NCBI GenBank assembly: GCA_913063035.1
Contig: CAJXYS010000007.1
Coordinates: 1 to 64,000, forward strand
Direction: 5' to 3'
Source of the DNA: an uncultured Maritimibacter sp.
GTDB taxonomy: Bacteria; Pseudomonadota; Alphaproteobacteria; Rhodobacterales; Rhodobacteraceae
DNA length: 64,000 nt
This document shows positions 36,681 through 46,117 of the stretch, in pieces (the stretch's first letter is position 1; each line of letters opens with the position of its first letter). The notes below the pieces were generated by a model, which was not told where the DNA came from, did no database searches, and saw only the letters and a program-made list of their open reading frames with translations. The position numbers and the translations under genes are program-made.

Positions 36681-37181
36681 ATGTTCGAGACGCTTTGGTC
36701 GGAATTCAGCGCCCCGTTCCGCGCCACGCCGGTGGAGGTGGCGGCACTGCGCCTCGCCGCGGCGATGGTGCTCGGCGGGATCATGGGCTTCGAGCGCGAG
36801 ATGCACGACAAGCCGGCAGGCCTGCGCACCCACATGATGATCGCGCTGGCCGCGTGCCTTTTCACGCTGGCCAGCTTCGAGCTGATGGAGGTCGCCGCCG
36901 CCCGCGAAGACGACAATGTCCGGCTCGACCCGCTGCGCCTGACCGAGGCGATCACCGCGGGCGTGGCCTTTCTCGCGGCGGGGACGATCATCACCGGGGG
37001 CGACAAGGTGCGCGGCCTCACGACGGGCGCCGGCATGTGGTTCGCGGGTGCCGTCGGGCTGTCCTGCGGGATCGGCAACCTGACGCTGGCCGGGCTGGCG
37101 ACGGGGATCGGGCTGGTCGTGCTCTGGCTGCTGCGCCGGGTGACACGGGCGCTCGGCCCCGACCGCCCGGCCGACGACTGA
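36681..37181 (+). CDS. MgtC/SapB family membrane protein
   Basis: 166 residues. The family core is present: LRLAAAMVLGGIMGFEREMHDKPAGLRTHMMIALAACLF, then ITAGVAFLAAGTIITGGDKVRGLTTGAGMWFAGAVG, giving four to five membrane helices. It lacks the cytoplasmic C-terminal domain of virulence MgtC, so it is the short SapB-like form. In the family the role relates to magnesium or acid adaptation and ATP synthase inhibition, but short members are poorly studied. AGGAGG lies seven bases before ATG 36681. It ends four bases before the convergent ftsY stop. Confidence 0.88.
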   Translation: MFETLWSEFSAPFRATPVEVAALRLAAAMVLGGIMGFEREMHDKPAGLRTHMMIALAACLFTLASFELMEVAAAREDDNVRLDPLRLTEAITAGVAFLAAGTIITGGDKVRGLTTGAGMWFAGAVGLSCGIGNLTLAGLATGIGLVVLWLLRRVTRALGPDRPADD

Positions 37182-37185
37182 TGGC

Positions 37186-38538
37186 TCACGCGGCGGCCCC
37201 GGTCAGGGCACGCGCGAATTCCTCGGGATCGAAGGGGGCGAGATCGTCGATCTGCTCGCCCACGCCGATGGCGTGGATCGGCAGGCCGAAGCGATCCGCA
37301 AGCGCGACCAGCACGCCGCCCTTGGCGGTCCCGTCGAGCTTGGTCATCACCAGGCCCGAGACATCCGCCATCTTCTGGAAGGTCTCGACCTGGCGCAGCG
37401 CGTTCTGCCCGGTCGTGGCGTCCAGCACCAAGAGCGTGTTGTGCGGCGCATCCGGGTCGCGCTTGCGCAGCACGCGCACGATCTTGGCCAGTTCTTCCAT
37501 CAGGTCGGCGCGGTTCTGAAGCCGCCCGGCGGTGTCGATCATCAGCAGATCCGTTCCCTCGGCCTCGGCCCGGGCCAGCGCGTCGAAGGCCAGGCTCGCC
37601 GGGTCCGAGCCTTCGGGCGCCGTCATCACCGGCACGCCCGCACGCTCGCCCCAGACCTGGAGCTGCTCGACCGCCGCGGCGCGGAAGGTGTCGCCCGCGG
37701 CGATGATGACGGACTTGCCGGCCGCGCGGAACTGCGCGGCGAGCTTGCCGATGGTCGTGGTCTTGCCCGAGCCGTTGACGCCCACCACCAGCACCACCTG
37801 CGGGGTCTTCTGGTAGAGCGGCATCGGTTTCGCCACCGGATCCATGATCCGTGCGATCTCCCCGGCGAGAAGCCCCTTTATCTCTTCGGCCGAGAGCTTC
37901 TTGCCCATGCGTCCCTCGGCCATGTTGGCGGTGACCCGCAGCGCGGTCTCGACCCCCATGTCGGCGGAGATCAGCAACTCCTCGAGGCTTTCCAGCATGT
38001 CGTCGTCGAGCGTGCGCCGCAGGACCGGCCGTGCGGACTCGCCGCGCCCGAGAAGCCGCCCGAAAAGGCCGGCCTTGCGGGCCGGGGCGTCTGCCACGGC
38101 CTCTTCCACCCCGGCGACGCCGGTCTCCACCGGGATCTCGGCGGGTGCGGGCCCGGGGATTTCAGCGGGTGGCGCGTCGGGCGCCTCGACGGGGCCACGC
38201 ACGGGCTCTGGCACCGGTTCGGGCTCGGGGACGGGATCCGGGCGGACCGGCTCCTCGGGCGCGTCGGGGGCGGGCCCCGGCGGTGCCGGATCTTCCTGCG
38301 GCGTGGGCTCCGGCTCCTCGGGCACGGGCGCCGGCGCGGGGTCCGGCGCGGGCTCCGGTTCCTCTGGGACCGGCTCCGGCACGGGGTCCGGCGCCGGCGC
38401 GGGTTCCTCCGGGGGCGTTTCCGGTTCGCGCTCGGGCGGCTCGGCCGCGCCGCCCTCTTCCACGATGGCGTCCAGGCCTTCCTCGAGCTTGGAGGAGGAC
38501 TTGAACAACCGTTCCTTGAGTTTTCCGAAAAACGACAT
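37186..38538 (-). CDS. ftsY: Signal recognition particle receptor FtsY
   Basis: 450 residues. Docks SRP-ribosome complexes at the inner membrane. Start MSFFGKLKERLFKSS is an amphipathic membrane-binding segment. Residues about 30-145 are a proline/glutamate-rich A domain with repeated PEP, PDP and EEP units. The NG GTPase domain follows: GVNGSGKTTTIGKL (P-loop), AGDTFRAAAVEQL, MIDTAGRLQNR and VMTKLDGTAKGG. The start at 38538 lacks a strong ribosome binding site. It is the last gene of a minus-strand run after the NuoE-NuoF fusion. Confidence 0.96.
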   Translation of the reverse strand: MSFFGKLKERLFKSSSKLEEGLDAIVEEGGAAEPPEREPETPPEEPAPAPDPVPEPVPEEPEPAPDPAPAPVPEEPEPTPQEDPAPPGPAPDAPEEPVRPDPVPEPEPVPEPVRGPVEAPDAPPAEIPGPAPAEIPVETGVAGVEEAVADAPARKAGLFGRLLGRGESARPVLRRTLDDDMLESLEELLISADMGVETALRVTANMAEGRMGKKLSAEEIKGLLAGEIARIMDPVAKPMPLYQKTPQVVLVVGVNGSGKTTTIGKLAAQFRAAGKSVIIAAGDTFRAAAVEQLQVWGERAGVPVMTAPEGSDPASLAFDALARAEAEGTDLLMIDTAGRLQNRADLMEELAKIVRVLRKRDPDAPHNTLLVLDATTGQNALRQVETFQKMADVSGLVMTKLDGTAKGGVLVALADRFGLPIHAIGVGEQIDDLAPFDPEEFARALTGAAA

Positions 38539-38610
38539 CTCTGAACCCGGCTGGTGGTGTTCCACTCACCTAGTCGGTTCGGCGCGGCAATGGAAGGGGC
38601 TCGGCCGGGC

Positions 38611-40299
38611 TCAGACCTCTTCGGGGAAATGCTTCATCGTCAGCCGGATCGGGTTCGGAGCGGCCTGGCCGAGCCCGCAGATCGAGGCGTCGGCCATCGC
38701 CTGGCAGAGATCCTCGAGCAGCTCCTGGTCCCAGCGATCGGCCTGCATCAGCTTCACCGCCTTCTCGCAGCCCGCGCGGCAGGGCGTGCACTGTCCGCAG
38801 CTCTCGTCCTCGAAGAAGCGCAGCATGTTGAGCGCCGCGGCGCGGGCCGAGTCGTGATCCGACAGCACGACCACCGCCGCCGAGCCGATGAAGCTGCCAT
38901 GCGGCTGAAGCGTGTCGAAATCGAGCGGCACGTCGTCGAGCGTCGCGGGCAGAAGGCCCGAGGACGGCCCGCCCGGCTGGTAGGCCTTGAAACTGTGCCC
39001 CTCCAGCATGCCCCCGGCGGCCGCGATGATGTCGCGGATCGTGGAGCCGGCCGGCAGAACGTGGACGCCCGGGCGCTTGACCCGGCCCGAGACGGAATAG
39101 CTCCGCAGCCCCTTGCGGCCATTCTTCTCGACGCGGTTCAGGATCCCGGGCCCCTCGCGGCAGACGCGCGCCACCCAGTAAAGCGTCTCGACGTTGTTGA
39201 CGAGCGTCGGGCGGCCGAAGACGCCCACCTGCGCGACGAAGGGCGGGCGATGGCGCGGCAGGCCGCGCTTGCCCTCGATCGACTCGATCATCGCCGATTC
39301 CTCGCCGCAGATATAGGCGCCCGCGCCGCGGCGCAGGTCGATATAGCCCGGCGCGACCAGCCCGGCTTCCTCGAGCGCGGCGATCTCGCGGCGCAGGATT
39401 TCCAGAACGGCCGGATACTCGTCACGCATGTAGATGAAGCAGGTCTCGGCCGCGACGGCCCAGGCCGCGATCAGCATCCCCTCGAGGAAGACATGCGGTT
39501 CCCGCTCGAGATACCAGCGATCCTTGAAGGTCCCGGGTTCGCCCTCGTCGCCGTTGACCGCCAGGTAGCGCGGCCCGGCCTCGGCCCGGACGAAGCCCCA
39601 TTTCCGCCCCGCCGGGAAGCCCGCGCCGCCCAGGCCCCGAATGCCCGCGTCCAGCAGTGTCTGCTGCACCGCCTCGAAGCTCTCGGCGCCGGCGCGCAGC
39701 GCCTCGAGCCGGGTGTAGCCGCCGTCGAGACGGTAGGCGTCGAAGCCCTGGTAGGTCGGCACGTGCACATGGGTGTCGCCCTGCGCGATCGCGGCCTCGA
39801 CCTTGCGCAGGCTCGCCCTGTCGATGTGGTTGTGCCCGATCTCCAGCACCGGCGCAGTATCGCAGCGCCCCATGCAGGGCGCACGCAGCACGCGGACCTC
39901 TGCCGGGTCGAGCCCCTCTTCCAGCGCGCGCTTCAGCTCCTGCGCGCCGGCCATCTCGCAGGCCAGCGAATCGCAGACCCGGATCGTCAGCGCCGGCGGC
40001 GGCGTCTCGTCCTCTTTCACGACGTCGAAATGGGCGTAGAAGGTGGCGACCTCGTAGATCTCGGCCTGGGGCAGCTTCATTTCCTCGGCCAGGGCGCGCA
40101 GATGCGCCGCCGAGAGATGGCCATGGGCGTCCTGGATCAGGTGCAGATGCTCGATCAGCAGGTCGCGCCGGCGCGGCCGGTCCCCCAGAAGGCGCTGCAC
40201 CTCGGCAAGCGCGGCGTCGTCCAGCTGGCGGCCCTTCGGCGTGCGCCGACCCTTGCCGCGGCCCGACTTCCAGACCCCCTTGTTCTCGTCCAGCGCCAT
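38611..40299 (-). CDS. NAD-dependent formate dehydrogenase-type diaphorase, NuoE-NuoF fusion
   Basis: 562 residues. The N-terminal NuoE/FdsG-like thioredoxin-fold domain (about 30-165) has [2Fe-2S] cysteines in RVCDSLACEMAG and APCMGRCDTAP. The NuoF/FdsB-like part has the FMN/NAD motif GIRGLGGAGFPAGRKWGF, YLAVNGDEGEPGTFKDR and the 4Fe-4S ligands ESCGQCTPCRAGC with a distal cysteine in ASICGLGQ. It passes electrons from a partner dehydrogenase, usually the molybdenum formate dehydrogenase FdsA, to NAD+. GGAGGG lies upstream of ATG 40299. No FdsA gene follows; ftsY is next, which is odd for this family. Confidence 0.85.
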   Translation of the reverse strand: MALDENKGVWKSGRGKGRRTPKGRQLDDAALAEVQRLLGDRPRRRDLLIEHLHLIQDAHGHLSAAHLRALAEEMKLPQAEIYEVATFYAHFDVVKEDETPPPALTIRVCDSLACEMAGAQELKRALEEGLDPAEVRVLRAPCMGRCDTAPVLEIGHNHIDRASLRKVEAAIAQGDTHVHVPTYQGFDAYRLDGGYTRLEALRAGAESFEAVQQTLLDAGIRGLGGAGFPAGRKWGFVRAEAGPRYLAVNGDEGEPGTFKDRWYLEREPHVFLEGMLIAAWAVAAETCFIYMRDEYPAVLEILRREIAALEEAGLVAPGYIDLRRGAGAYICGEESAMIESIEGKRGLPRHRPPFVAQVGVFGRPTLVNNVETLYWVARVCREGPGILNRVEKNGRKGLRSYSVSGRVKRPGVHVLPAGSTIRDIIAAAGGMLEGHSFKAYQPGGPSSGLLPATLDDVPLDFDTLQPHGSFIGSAAVVVLSDHDSARAAALNMLRFFEDESCGQCTPCRAGCEKAVKLMQADRWDQELLEDLCQAMADASICGLGQAAPNPIRLTMKHFPEEV

Positions 40300-40445
40300 G
40301 ATCCCCGGCCCTCCTTTCGGTTGTGGCCCTGTCTAACGCCCCGGACCGCCGCCGGGCCACGCCAAAAGCGACATGCGCGGGTCCGGATGCGGGGTTACCG
40401 GCGGCAAACCACTTGCGGTGTAGGACATCCCGGAAGGGAGACGCC

Positions 40446-41468
40446 ATGCAACGCGGTATCCGACATTTCGCGACGGCGACGCTTCTGCCCCTGCCGGCCC
40501 TCGCCGCCGGGGCGGTGATCGATGCGCGCTGGGGCCTCGGTGCCCTGGCGGCGCTGACTCTGGGGGTCGCGGGCCTCGACGCGGTGATGCCCCGCGACCG
40601 CGCGCAGGGCGCCGGCACCGCGGCGGACGGGGCGCTGCTGACCATTCTGGCGCTGATGCCCCTGCCCCTGCTGGCGCTGGCGGCCTGCGCGGCGGGCCTG
40701 CCCGTGGCCGGCGGGGCGCCCGCACGGGCCGGCGCGCTGGCCGCCATCGGGGTCTGGCTCGGCACCACCGGCAGCGCGGCGGCGCTGGCGCTCCTGCATG
40801 CACGGGCGCCGGGGGCGCGCGCGGTCGGGCGGTTCGCGCTGCGGCTCCTGGCGCTGGGGCCGTTGGCCGTGACCGATCCGGCCGTGCATCACCGATTCGC
40901 CGCGACATCCCGGGATCCGACCACCGCCCGGCGGGGCGAGAGCCTCTATGCCTATCTGCCGCGCGCCTGGGGCGGCGCCTTCCGGCTGGCCCGGCACGGC
41001 GCCCGCACCCGGCGCCGGGCGGCGGGCCATGGCGGGGGCCGGGCCACCGGCCCCGTGCTGGCCGATCTCGCCCTGGTCGCCTGCCCGCCCGCGCTCGGCG
41101 TCGCGCTTGGCGGGCCGGCCGCGGGCGCCGCGATCTGCGCCGTCGTGGGGCTGGCGCTGCTGCTGACGCTGACCCGCGCCTATGTGCAGCATTACGGGCT
41201 CCGGCGCGAGCCGCGCCCCGATGGCCGCATGGCGCCGCTGGCGGCCTGGCACGCGTGGAACGCTCCGCACTGGGCCAGCGGGCTGATGCTGCTCAACGCG
41301 ACGCGCCATTCCGACCTGCACGCCCATCCGGGCGCCCCCTTCACCACGCTGCGCGACAGCGCGCCGGTGCTGCCGCGCGGCCCCTATGTCATGATCGCGC
41401 TGGCCTTCCTGCCGCCGGTCTGGCACCGGGTCATGGCACGCCGGCTCCCGTCGGAGGAAACGGGCTGA
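40446..41468 (+). CDS. AlkB-like membrane hydroxylase family protein with eroded histidine boxes
   Basis: 340 residues with several membrane helices. The overall pattern follows bacterial alkane 1-monooxygenases, including RRGESLYAYLPRAWGGAFR and YVQHYGLRRE, and the ending LPRGPYVMIALAFLPPVWHRVM. However, the iron-binding histidine clusters are damaged: the HExxH box is HARAP (118-122), the second box keeps only H148-H149 (DPAVHHRF), the third reads RHSDLHAHP with L291 in place of a histidine, and the NYxEHYGL motif has Q for E. It is probably not a functional monooxygenase of the standard kind. The ATG follows GGAAGGGAGACGCC. Neighbours give no clue. Confidence 0.7.
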   Translation: MQRGIRHFATATLLPLPALAAGAVIDARWGLGALAALTLGVAGLDAVMPRDRAQGAGTAADGALLTILALMPLPLLALAACAAGLPVAGGAPARAGALAAIGVWLGTTGSAAALALLHARAPGARAVGRFALRLLALGPLAVTDPAVHHRFAATSRDPTTARRGESLYAYLPRAWGGAFRLARHGARTRRRAAGHGGGRATGPVLADLALVACPPALGVALGGPAAGAAICAVVGLALLLTLTRAYVQHYGLRREPRPDGRMAPLAAWHAWNAPHWASGLMLLNATRHSDLHAHPGAPFTTLRDSAPVLPRGPYVMIALAFLPPVWHRVMARRLPSEETG

Positions 41469-41522
41469 CCGGGTCGCGGCGATCGGCTAGCATCCGGCCA
41501 GCCGCCTTTGCCGGAGCCGCCC

Positions 41523-41924
41523 ATGCGCCACCTGTCGCTTCCGCTTGCCCTTGCCCTGGCCGGCCCTGCCTGGGCCGCCGATGAAGCGCCGTTATCGGCA
41601 GAGGCCTTCGCGCAGGCGGTCACCGGGAAGACGCTGTATTTCACGCGGCGCGGGGCGCCCTACGGCGCCGAGCAGTACCTGCCCGGCCGCGAGGTCATCT
41701 GGACGTTTCTCGACGGGCACTGCGTGCGCGGGCGCTGGTACGAGGCGCGCGAGCATATCTGTTTCGTCTACGAAAACGAGCCCGAGCCGCAATGCTGGGA
41801 CTTCCTCGAAACGGAACGGGGCCTCGCCGCGCGGGGCGAGGGGGCCGACCCGGTCAACGACCTGGTCGTGGCCGGCGAGAGCCGCGCACCGCTGGATTGC
41901 GACGGACCGGTCCCGGGGGTCTGA
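41523..41924 (+). CDS. Secreted small protein, uncharacterised
   Basis: 133 residues. Signal peptide MRHLSLPLALALAGPAWAA with cleavage before DEAP. The mature part has four cysteines (in DGHCVRGRW, REHICFVYE, EPQCWDF and APLDCDG) that could form two disulfides, and segments TGKTLYFTRRGAPYGAEQYL and EVIWTFLDG that suggest a small beta-rich fold. I have no family name with confidence. GGAG is upstream of ATG 41523. It ends three bases before the convergent xseA stop. Confidence 0.78.
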   Translation: MRHLSLPLALALAGPAWAADEAPLSAEAFAQAVTGKTLYFTRRGAPYGAEQYLPGREVIWTFLDGHCVRGRWYEAREHICFVYENEPEPQCWDFLETERGLAARGEGADPVNDLVVAGESRAPLDCDGPVPGV

Positions 41925-41927
41925 GGC

Positions 41928-43505
41928 TCAGAACAGGCTGCCTTGCTCGGGCGGGCCGCCGGGTTTCCGGGGCGCCTTGCGCGGCGCGCCGCCGCCGGGT
42001 GCGCCGCCCGCGGACCCGCCACCGGCCGCGCCCACGGGCAAGCGGCCATCCTGGAACTCGATCTCCAACGCCCCGGCCTTCTCGGCCGCCGCGCGGGTGG
42101 TGACGACGGCCGTGCCGGCGCGCACCACGGCATAGCCCCGTTTCAGCGTCTCGGTATAGCCGAGCGTCTGGCGGAGCCGTTCCAGCCCGTCGAGCCGGGC
42201 GCGCCAGTCTGCGGTCTGGCGGTCGGCGGCCCGTGCGAAGCGCCGGCGCAACTGGTCGAGATCGCGCCGGCGCTGGTCGGCGGCACGGCGCAGCAGCGCG
42301 GGCCTCAGGCCCGCGGCCGCGCCGTCCAGCCCTGCCCGCTTGCGCCCCGCGGCCAGCGACAGCGCCGCCGGAAGACGTGCCGCCAGCCCGTCGAGCCGCC
42401 GCCCGCCCTGCGCTACCAGGTCCGACGGTTTCAACCGGGCCCCGACCCGGCCGAGCGCGATCTGGCGCGCCTGGACCAGCCCGCGGATCGCGCCGGGCAA
42501 CCGGCCCGCGAAGTGATCGAGCCGTTGCGCGGGATACTGCACCAGCTCCGCCGGGCGGGGCAGCGCGCGCGCCATGTCCCGCAGGCGCTGGCCGCGCAGC
42601 GCCAGCCCCTGGGCCCAGGCTCGCCGGCGGCGCTCCTCGAGGCCCGCCAGCGCGGCCGAGAGCTCGGCGCGCACCGGCACCGCCAGTTCCGCCGCCGCCG
42701 TCGGCGTCGGCGCGCGCTGGTCGGCGGCATGGTCGATCAGCGTCGTGTCCGTCTCGTGGCCCACCGCCGAGATCAACGGGATCTCCGATTCGGCGGCGGC
42801 GCGGACGACGCTTTCCTCGTTGAACCCCCAGAGATCCTCGATCGAGCCGCCGCCGCGGGCGACGATCAGCAGGTCGGGCCGCGGCACCGGCCCGCCCGGC
42901 GCAAGCCGGTTGAAGCCGCGGATCGCCGCGGCGACCTCGGGGGCGCATTTCTCGCCCTGCACGGCGACGGGCCAGATCAGCACCCGGCGCGGGAACCGGT
43001 CGCGCAGGCGATGCAGGATATCGCGGATCACCGCGCCCGAGGGCGAGGTCACGACCCCGATCACCTCTGGCAGGTAGGGGATGGGGCGCTTGCGCTCGGC
43101 GGCGAAGAGCCCCTCGGCGGCCAGCGCCTTCTTGCGCTTCTCGAGCATCGCCATCAGCGCGCCCATGCCCGCCGGCGCGATATCCTCGACGATCAACTGG
43201 TATTTCGACTGCCCGGCGAAGGTGGTCAGCCGCCCGGTCGCGACGACCTCCATGCCCTCCTCGGGCATGACGCGCAGCTTGCGCGCCTGGCCTTTCCAGA
43301 TCACGCCGGCCAGCACGTTCCGCTCGTCCTTCAGGTCGAGATAGACATGGCCCGAGCGCGCATGCATCACCCGGCCGACCTCGCCGCGGACGCGGACATG
43401 GCCGAATTCGCCCTCGATCATCCGCTTCACGGCGCCGGAGATCTCGGCGACGGTGAATTCCGGGGCGTTCATGCCGGGCTGGGCATCCTCGATCAGGTCG
43501 GACAT
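41928..43505 (-). CDS. xseA: Exodeoxyribonuclease VII large subunit
   Basis: 525 residues. Catalytic subunit of the single-strand exonuclease used in mismatch repair and removal of damaged ends. The N-terminal OB-fold (EFTVAEISGAVKRMIEGEFG, VYLDLKDERN) is followed by the catalytic core: IGVVTSPSGAVIRDILHRLRDRFP, VARGGGSIEDLWGFNEE and PLISAVGHETDTTLID. A long coiled arginine-rich segment and TLGYTETLKRGYAVV complete the family. The C-terminus is an unusual Gly/Pro-rich tail. It is divergent from purD, with 73 bases between starts. Confidence 0.96.
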   Translation of the reverse strand: MSDLIEDAQPGMNAPEFTVAEISGAVKRMIEGEFGHVRVRGEVGRVMHARSGHVYLDLKDERNVLAGVIWKGQARKLRVMPEEGMEVVATGRLTTFAGQSKYQLIVEDIAPAGMGALMAMLEKRKKALAAEGLFAAERKRPIPYLPEVIGVVTSPSGAVIRDILHRLRDRFPRRVLIWPVAVQGEKCAPEVAAAIRGFNRLAPGGPVPRPDLLIVARGGGSIEDLWGFNEESVVRAAAESEIPLISAVGHETDTTLIDHAADQRAPTPTAAAELAVPVRAELSAALAGLEERRRRAWAQGLALRGQRLRDMARALPRPAELVQYPAQRLDHFAGRLPGAIRGLVQARQIALGRVGARLKPSDLVAQGGRRLDGLAARLPAALSLAAGRKRAGLDGAAAGLRPALLRRAADQRRRDLDQLRRRFARAADRQTADWRARLDGLERLRQTLGYTETLKRGYAVVRAGTAVVTTRAAAEKAGALEIEFQDGRLPVGAAGGGSAGGAPGGGAPRKAPRKPGGPPEQGSLF

Positions 43506-43515
43506 CGTGCCTCGC

Positions 43516-43544
43516 TTGCGTCTCTCACGGGGGCACCTTAGAAC
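43516..43544 (+). promoter_or_regulatory. Candidate purD promoter
   Basis: -35 TTGCGT (43516-43521), 17-base spacer, -10 TAGAAC (43539-43544), predicted start about 28 bases before the purD ATG. Confidence 0.45.
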
Positions 43545-43578
43545 GCGCCAACGGCGGGGCCAAGCGGGGGAGCGCGCG

Positions 43579-44844
43579 ATGAACATCCTGGTACTGGGCG
43601 GCGGCGGACGCGAACATGCGCTGGCCTGGGCGATCCTGCAGAACCCGAAATGCGACCGGCTGATCTGCGCGCCGGGCAATGCCGGGATCGACGAGATCGC
43701 GGAATGCGCCGACATAGACATCGAGGACGGGGGCGTCGTCGCGGATTTCTGCGCCGAGAACGCGGTCGATTTCGTCGTCATCGGCCCGGAGGCGCCGCTG
43801 GCCGCCGGCGTGGCCGACACGCTCGACGCCGCCGGGATCGCGGTCTTCGGCCCCTCGGCGGCGGCGGCGCGGCTCGAGGCCTCGAAAAGCTTCACCAAGG
43901 AAATCTGCGACGCCTGCGGCGCGCCCACGGCAGCCTGGGCCCGGTTTGCCGCGGCAGGGCCCGCGAAGGATTACGTCCGCGCGCAGGGCGCGCCGATCGT
44001 GGTCAAGGCCGACGGGCTCGCCGCCGGCAAGGGCGTGGTCGTGGCCGAAACGGTCGACGCGGCCGAGGCCGCCATCGACGAGATGTTCGGCGGCGCTTTC
44101 GGGGGCGCCGGGGCCGAGGTGGTGATCGAGGAGTTCATGACCGGCGAGGAGGCGAGCTTCTTCGTGCTCTGCGACGGCGAGACCGTTTTGCCCATCGGTA
44201 CCGCGCAGGACCACAAGCGCATCGGCGAGGGCGATACCGGGCCCAACACGGGCGGCATGGGAGCCTATTCGCCGGCCCCGGTGATGACCCCCGAGGTCGC
44301 CGCGCGCGCGCTCGACGAGATCGTCAGGCCCACCGTGGCCGAGATGGCCCGGCGCGGCACGCCCTATCGCGGCGTGCTCTATGCCGGGCTGATGATCCGC
44401 GACGGGCGGCCGCGGCTGGTGGAATACAATGTCCGCTTCGGCGATCCCGAAGCCCAGGTCCTGATGATGCGGCTCGGCGCGCAGGCCTTCGACCTGATGC
44501 AGGCCTGCGCCGAGGGCCGGCTGGACGCGGCCCGGGTGCACTGGGCCGAGGATCACGCCATGACCGTGGTGATGGCGGCCGCGGGCTATCCCGGCGCCTA
44601 CGAGAAAGGCAGCGAGATCCGTGGCCTCGAGGGGCTGCCGGAGACCAGCAGCGAGATGGTCTTCCATGCCGGGACGCGGCGCGAGGGCGGCAGGCTCGTC
44701 GCAAGCGGCGGGCGGGTGCTGAACGTCACCGCGCGCGGTGCGAGCCTCGCCGAGGCCCGCGACCGCGCCTACGCGATGGTCGATGCCATCGACTGGCCCG
44801 AAGGCTATGCCCGGGGCGACATCGGCTGGCGCGCGCTCGGCTGA
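43579..44844 (+). CDS. purD: Phosphoribosylamine-glycine ligase
   Basis: 421 residues. ATP-grasp enzyme making glycinamide ribonucleotide, the second step of purine synthesis. Start MNILVLGGGGREHALAW is diagnostic, followed by FVVIGPEAPLAAG, PIVVKADGLAAGKGVVVA (ATP lysine loop), GTAQDHKRIGEGDTGPNTGGMGAYSP and EYNVRFGDPEAQVLMMRL. ATG 43579 with GGGGGAG upstream. A hairpin plus GGATATTT element follows the stop. Confidence 0.97.
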   Translation: MNILVLGGGGREHALAWAILQNPKCDRLICAPGNAGIDEIAECADIDIEDGGVVADFCAENAVDFVVIGPEAPLAAGVADTLDAAGIAVFGPSAAAARLEASKSFTKEICDACGAPTAAWARFAAAGPAKDYVRAQGAPIVVKADGLAAGKGVVVAETVDAAEAAIDEMFGGAFGGAGAEVVIEEFMTGEEASFFVLCDGETVLPIGTAQDHKRIGEGDTGPNTGGMGAYSPAPVMTPEVAARALDEIVRPTVAEMARRGTPYRGVLYAGLMIRDGRPRLVEYNVRFGDPEAQVLMMRLGAQAFDLMQACAEGRLDAARVHWAEDHAMTVVMAAAGYPGAYEKGSEIRGLEGLPETSSEMVFHAGTRREGGRLVASGGRVLNVTARGASLAEARDRAYAMVDAIDWPEGYARGDIGWRALG

Positions 44845-44856
44845 GCGGGCCGCGGA

Positions 44857-44893
44857 CCGGGGGCTGTCTGCCCCCGGACCCCCGAGGATATTT
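44857..44893 (+). terminator. Hairpin plus GGATATTT element after purD
   Basis: 8-bp stem CCGGGGGC/GCCCCCGG with loop TGTCT (44857-44877), then eight bases and GGATATTT (44886-44893), starting 13 bases after the purD stop. It has the same layout as the element after folE2 at 30632-30674, so it looks like a recurrent gene-end element of this genome. Confidence 0.6.
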
Positions 44894-44910
44894 CGACCAC
44901 CTGGAGAGGC

Positions 44911-45650
44911 TCAGCGGCAGGCGAGCGCCGCGGCGAACTCGGCCGCGCCCGCCGCCGGCGCGATGGGGCGGCTTTCGAGCACGCCCTTCCGGAGGCGCGT
45001 CGCCAGGAGGCCGGTCCAGGCGGGGGTCGCGGTCACGATCTCGGGCCCGGCGCCGCAATCGCGCAGGCCGCCCGAGATATGGCGCTCGCCGATCCGGTGG
45101 TTGGTGTGGCCGGGGGCCGCGGCCACCGCGCGCAGCGTGCCCTCCGCGAAGCGCCAGACGCGCAGCACCCGGGCCAGGTGCGGCCTGTCGACATAGGCAA
45201 TTTCCATGGCGCCGTCGCCGTCGAGATCGGCCGCGCCCAGCGGCGCGAGCCAGCGGTTGCGCTGGCCGATGAAGGGGGTCGCGGCGACGAGGCCGTCCGC
45301 GTCGTAGACCGCGAGCCGGGCGCCCCGCGAGAGATCGCTCTCGACCACGATCACTTCCGGCCCGCCGTCGCCGTCGAGATCGGCGAGGCGCGGCGCGGTA
45401 TCCTCGAAGACGCGGGTCTCGGGCAGGACGATGCGGCTGCGGCGCCCGTCGGTCAGGGTCAGCACCAGCGCGCCATGCTCGATCGCGTCGCCCAGCACGC
45501 CATGGGCATAGCGCGTGGTCGGGGCGTCATAGGCCGCGGCCGCGATGTCCTGCGCCGCCGAGGCCAGGGCGCCGGCCAGCCACAGGCCGGCGGCCAGGCC
45601 CGCGCCGCGGGCCAGGCCGCGCAGGCGCGGACGCGGCGCCCGGCCGGCCA

Positions 45651-45651
<1 letters not shown>
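44911..45651 (-). CDS. Secreted FG-GAP/VCBS repeat protein
   Basis: 246 residues. An N-terminal signal sequence (basic start, then GAGLAAGLWLAGALASAAQ) is followed by beta-propeller-type repeats carrying calcium loops, PRLADLDGDGGPEVIVVE and GAADLDGDGAMEIAYVD. Probably periplasmic. The ATG overlaps the ferredoxin stop by one base (TGATG), so it is translated with the ferredoxin gene although the two proteins should end up in different compartments. No function assigned. Confidence 0.85.
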
Positions 45652-46115
<464 letters not shown>

Positions 46116-46117
46116 TC

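Noticed and set aside
38170-38450. Tandem-repeat-like tract with repeated ggctccggc and gcgggctc units
   Set aside because: It encodes the Pro/Glu-rich A domain of FtsY in frame; it is a coding repeat, not a separate element.
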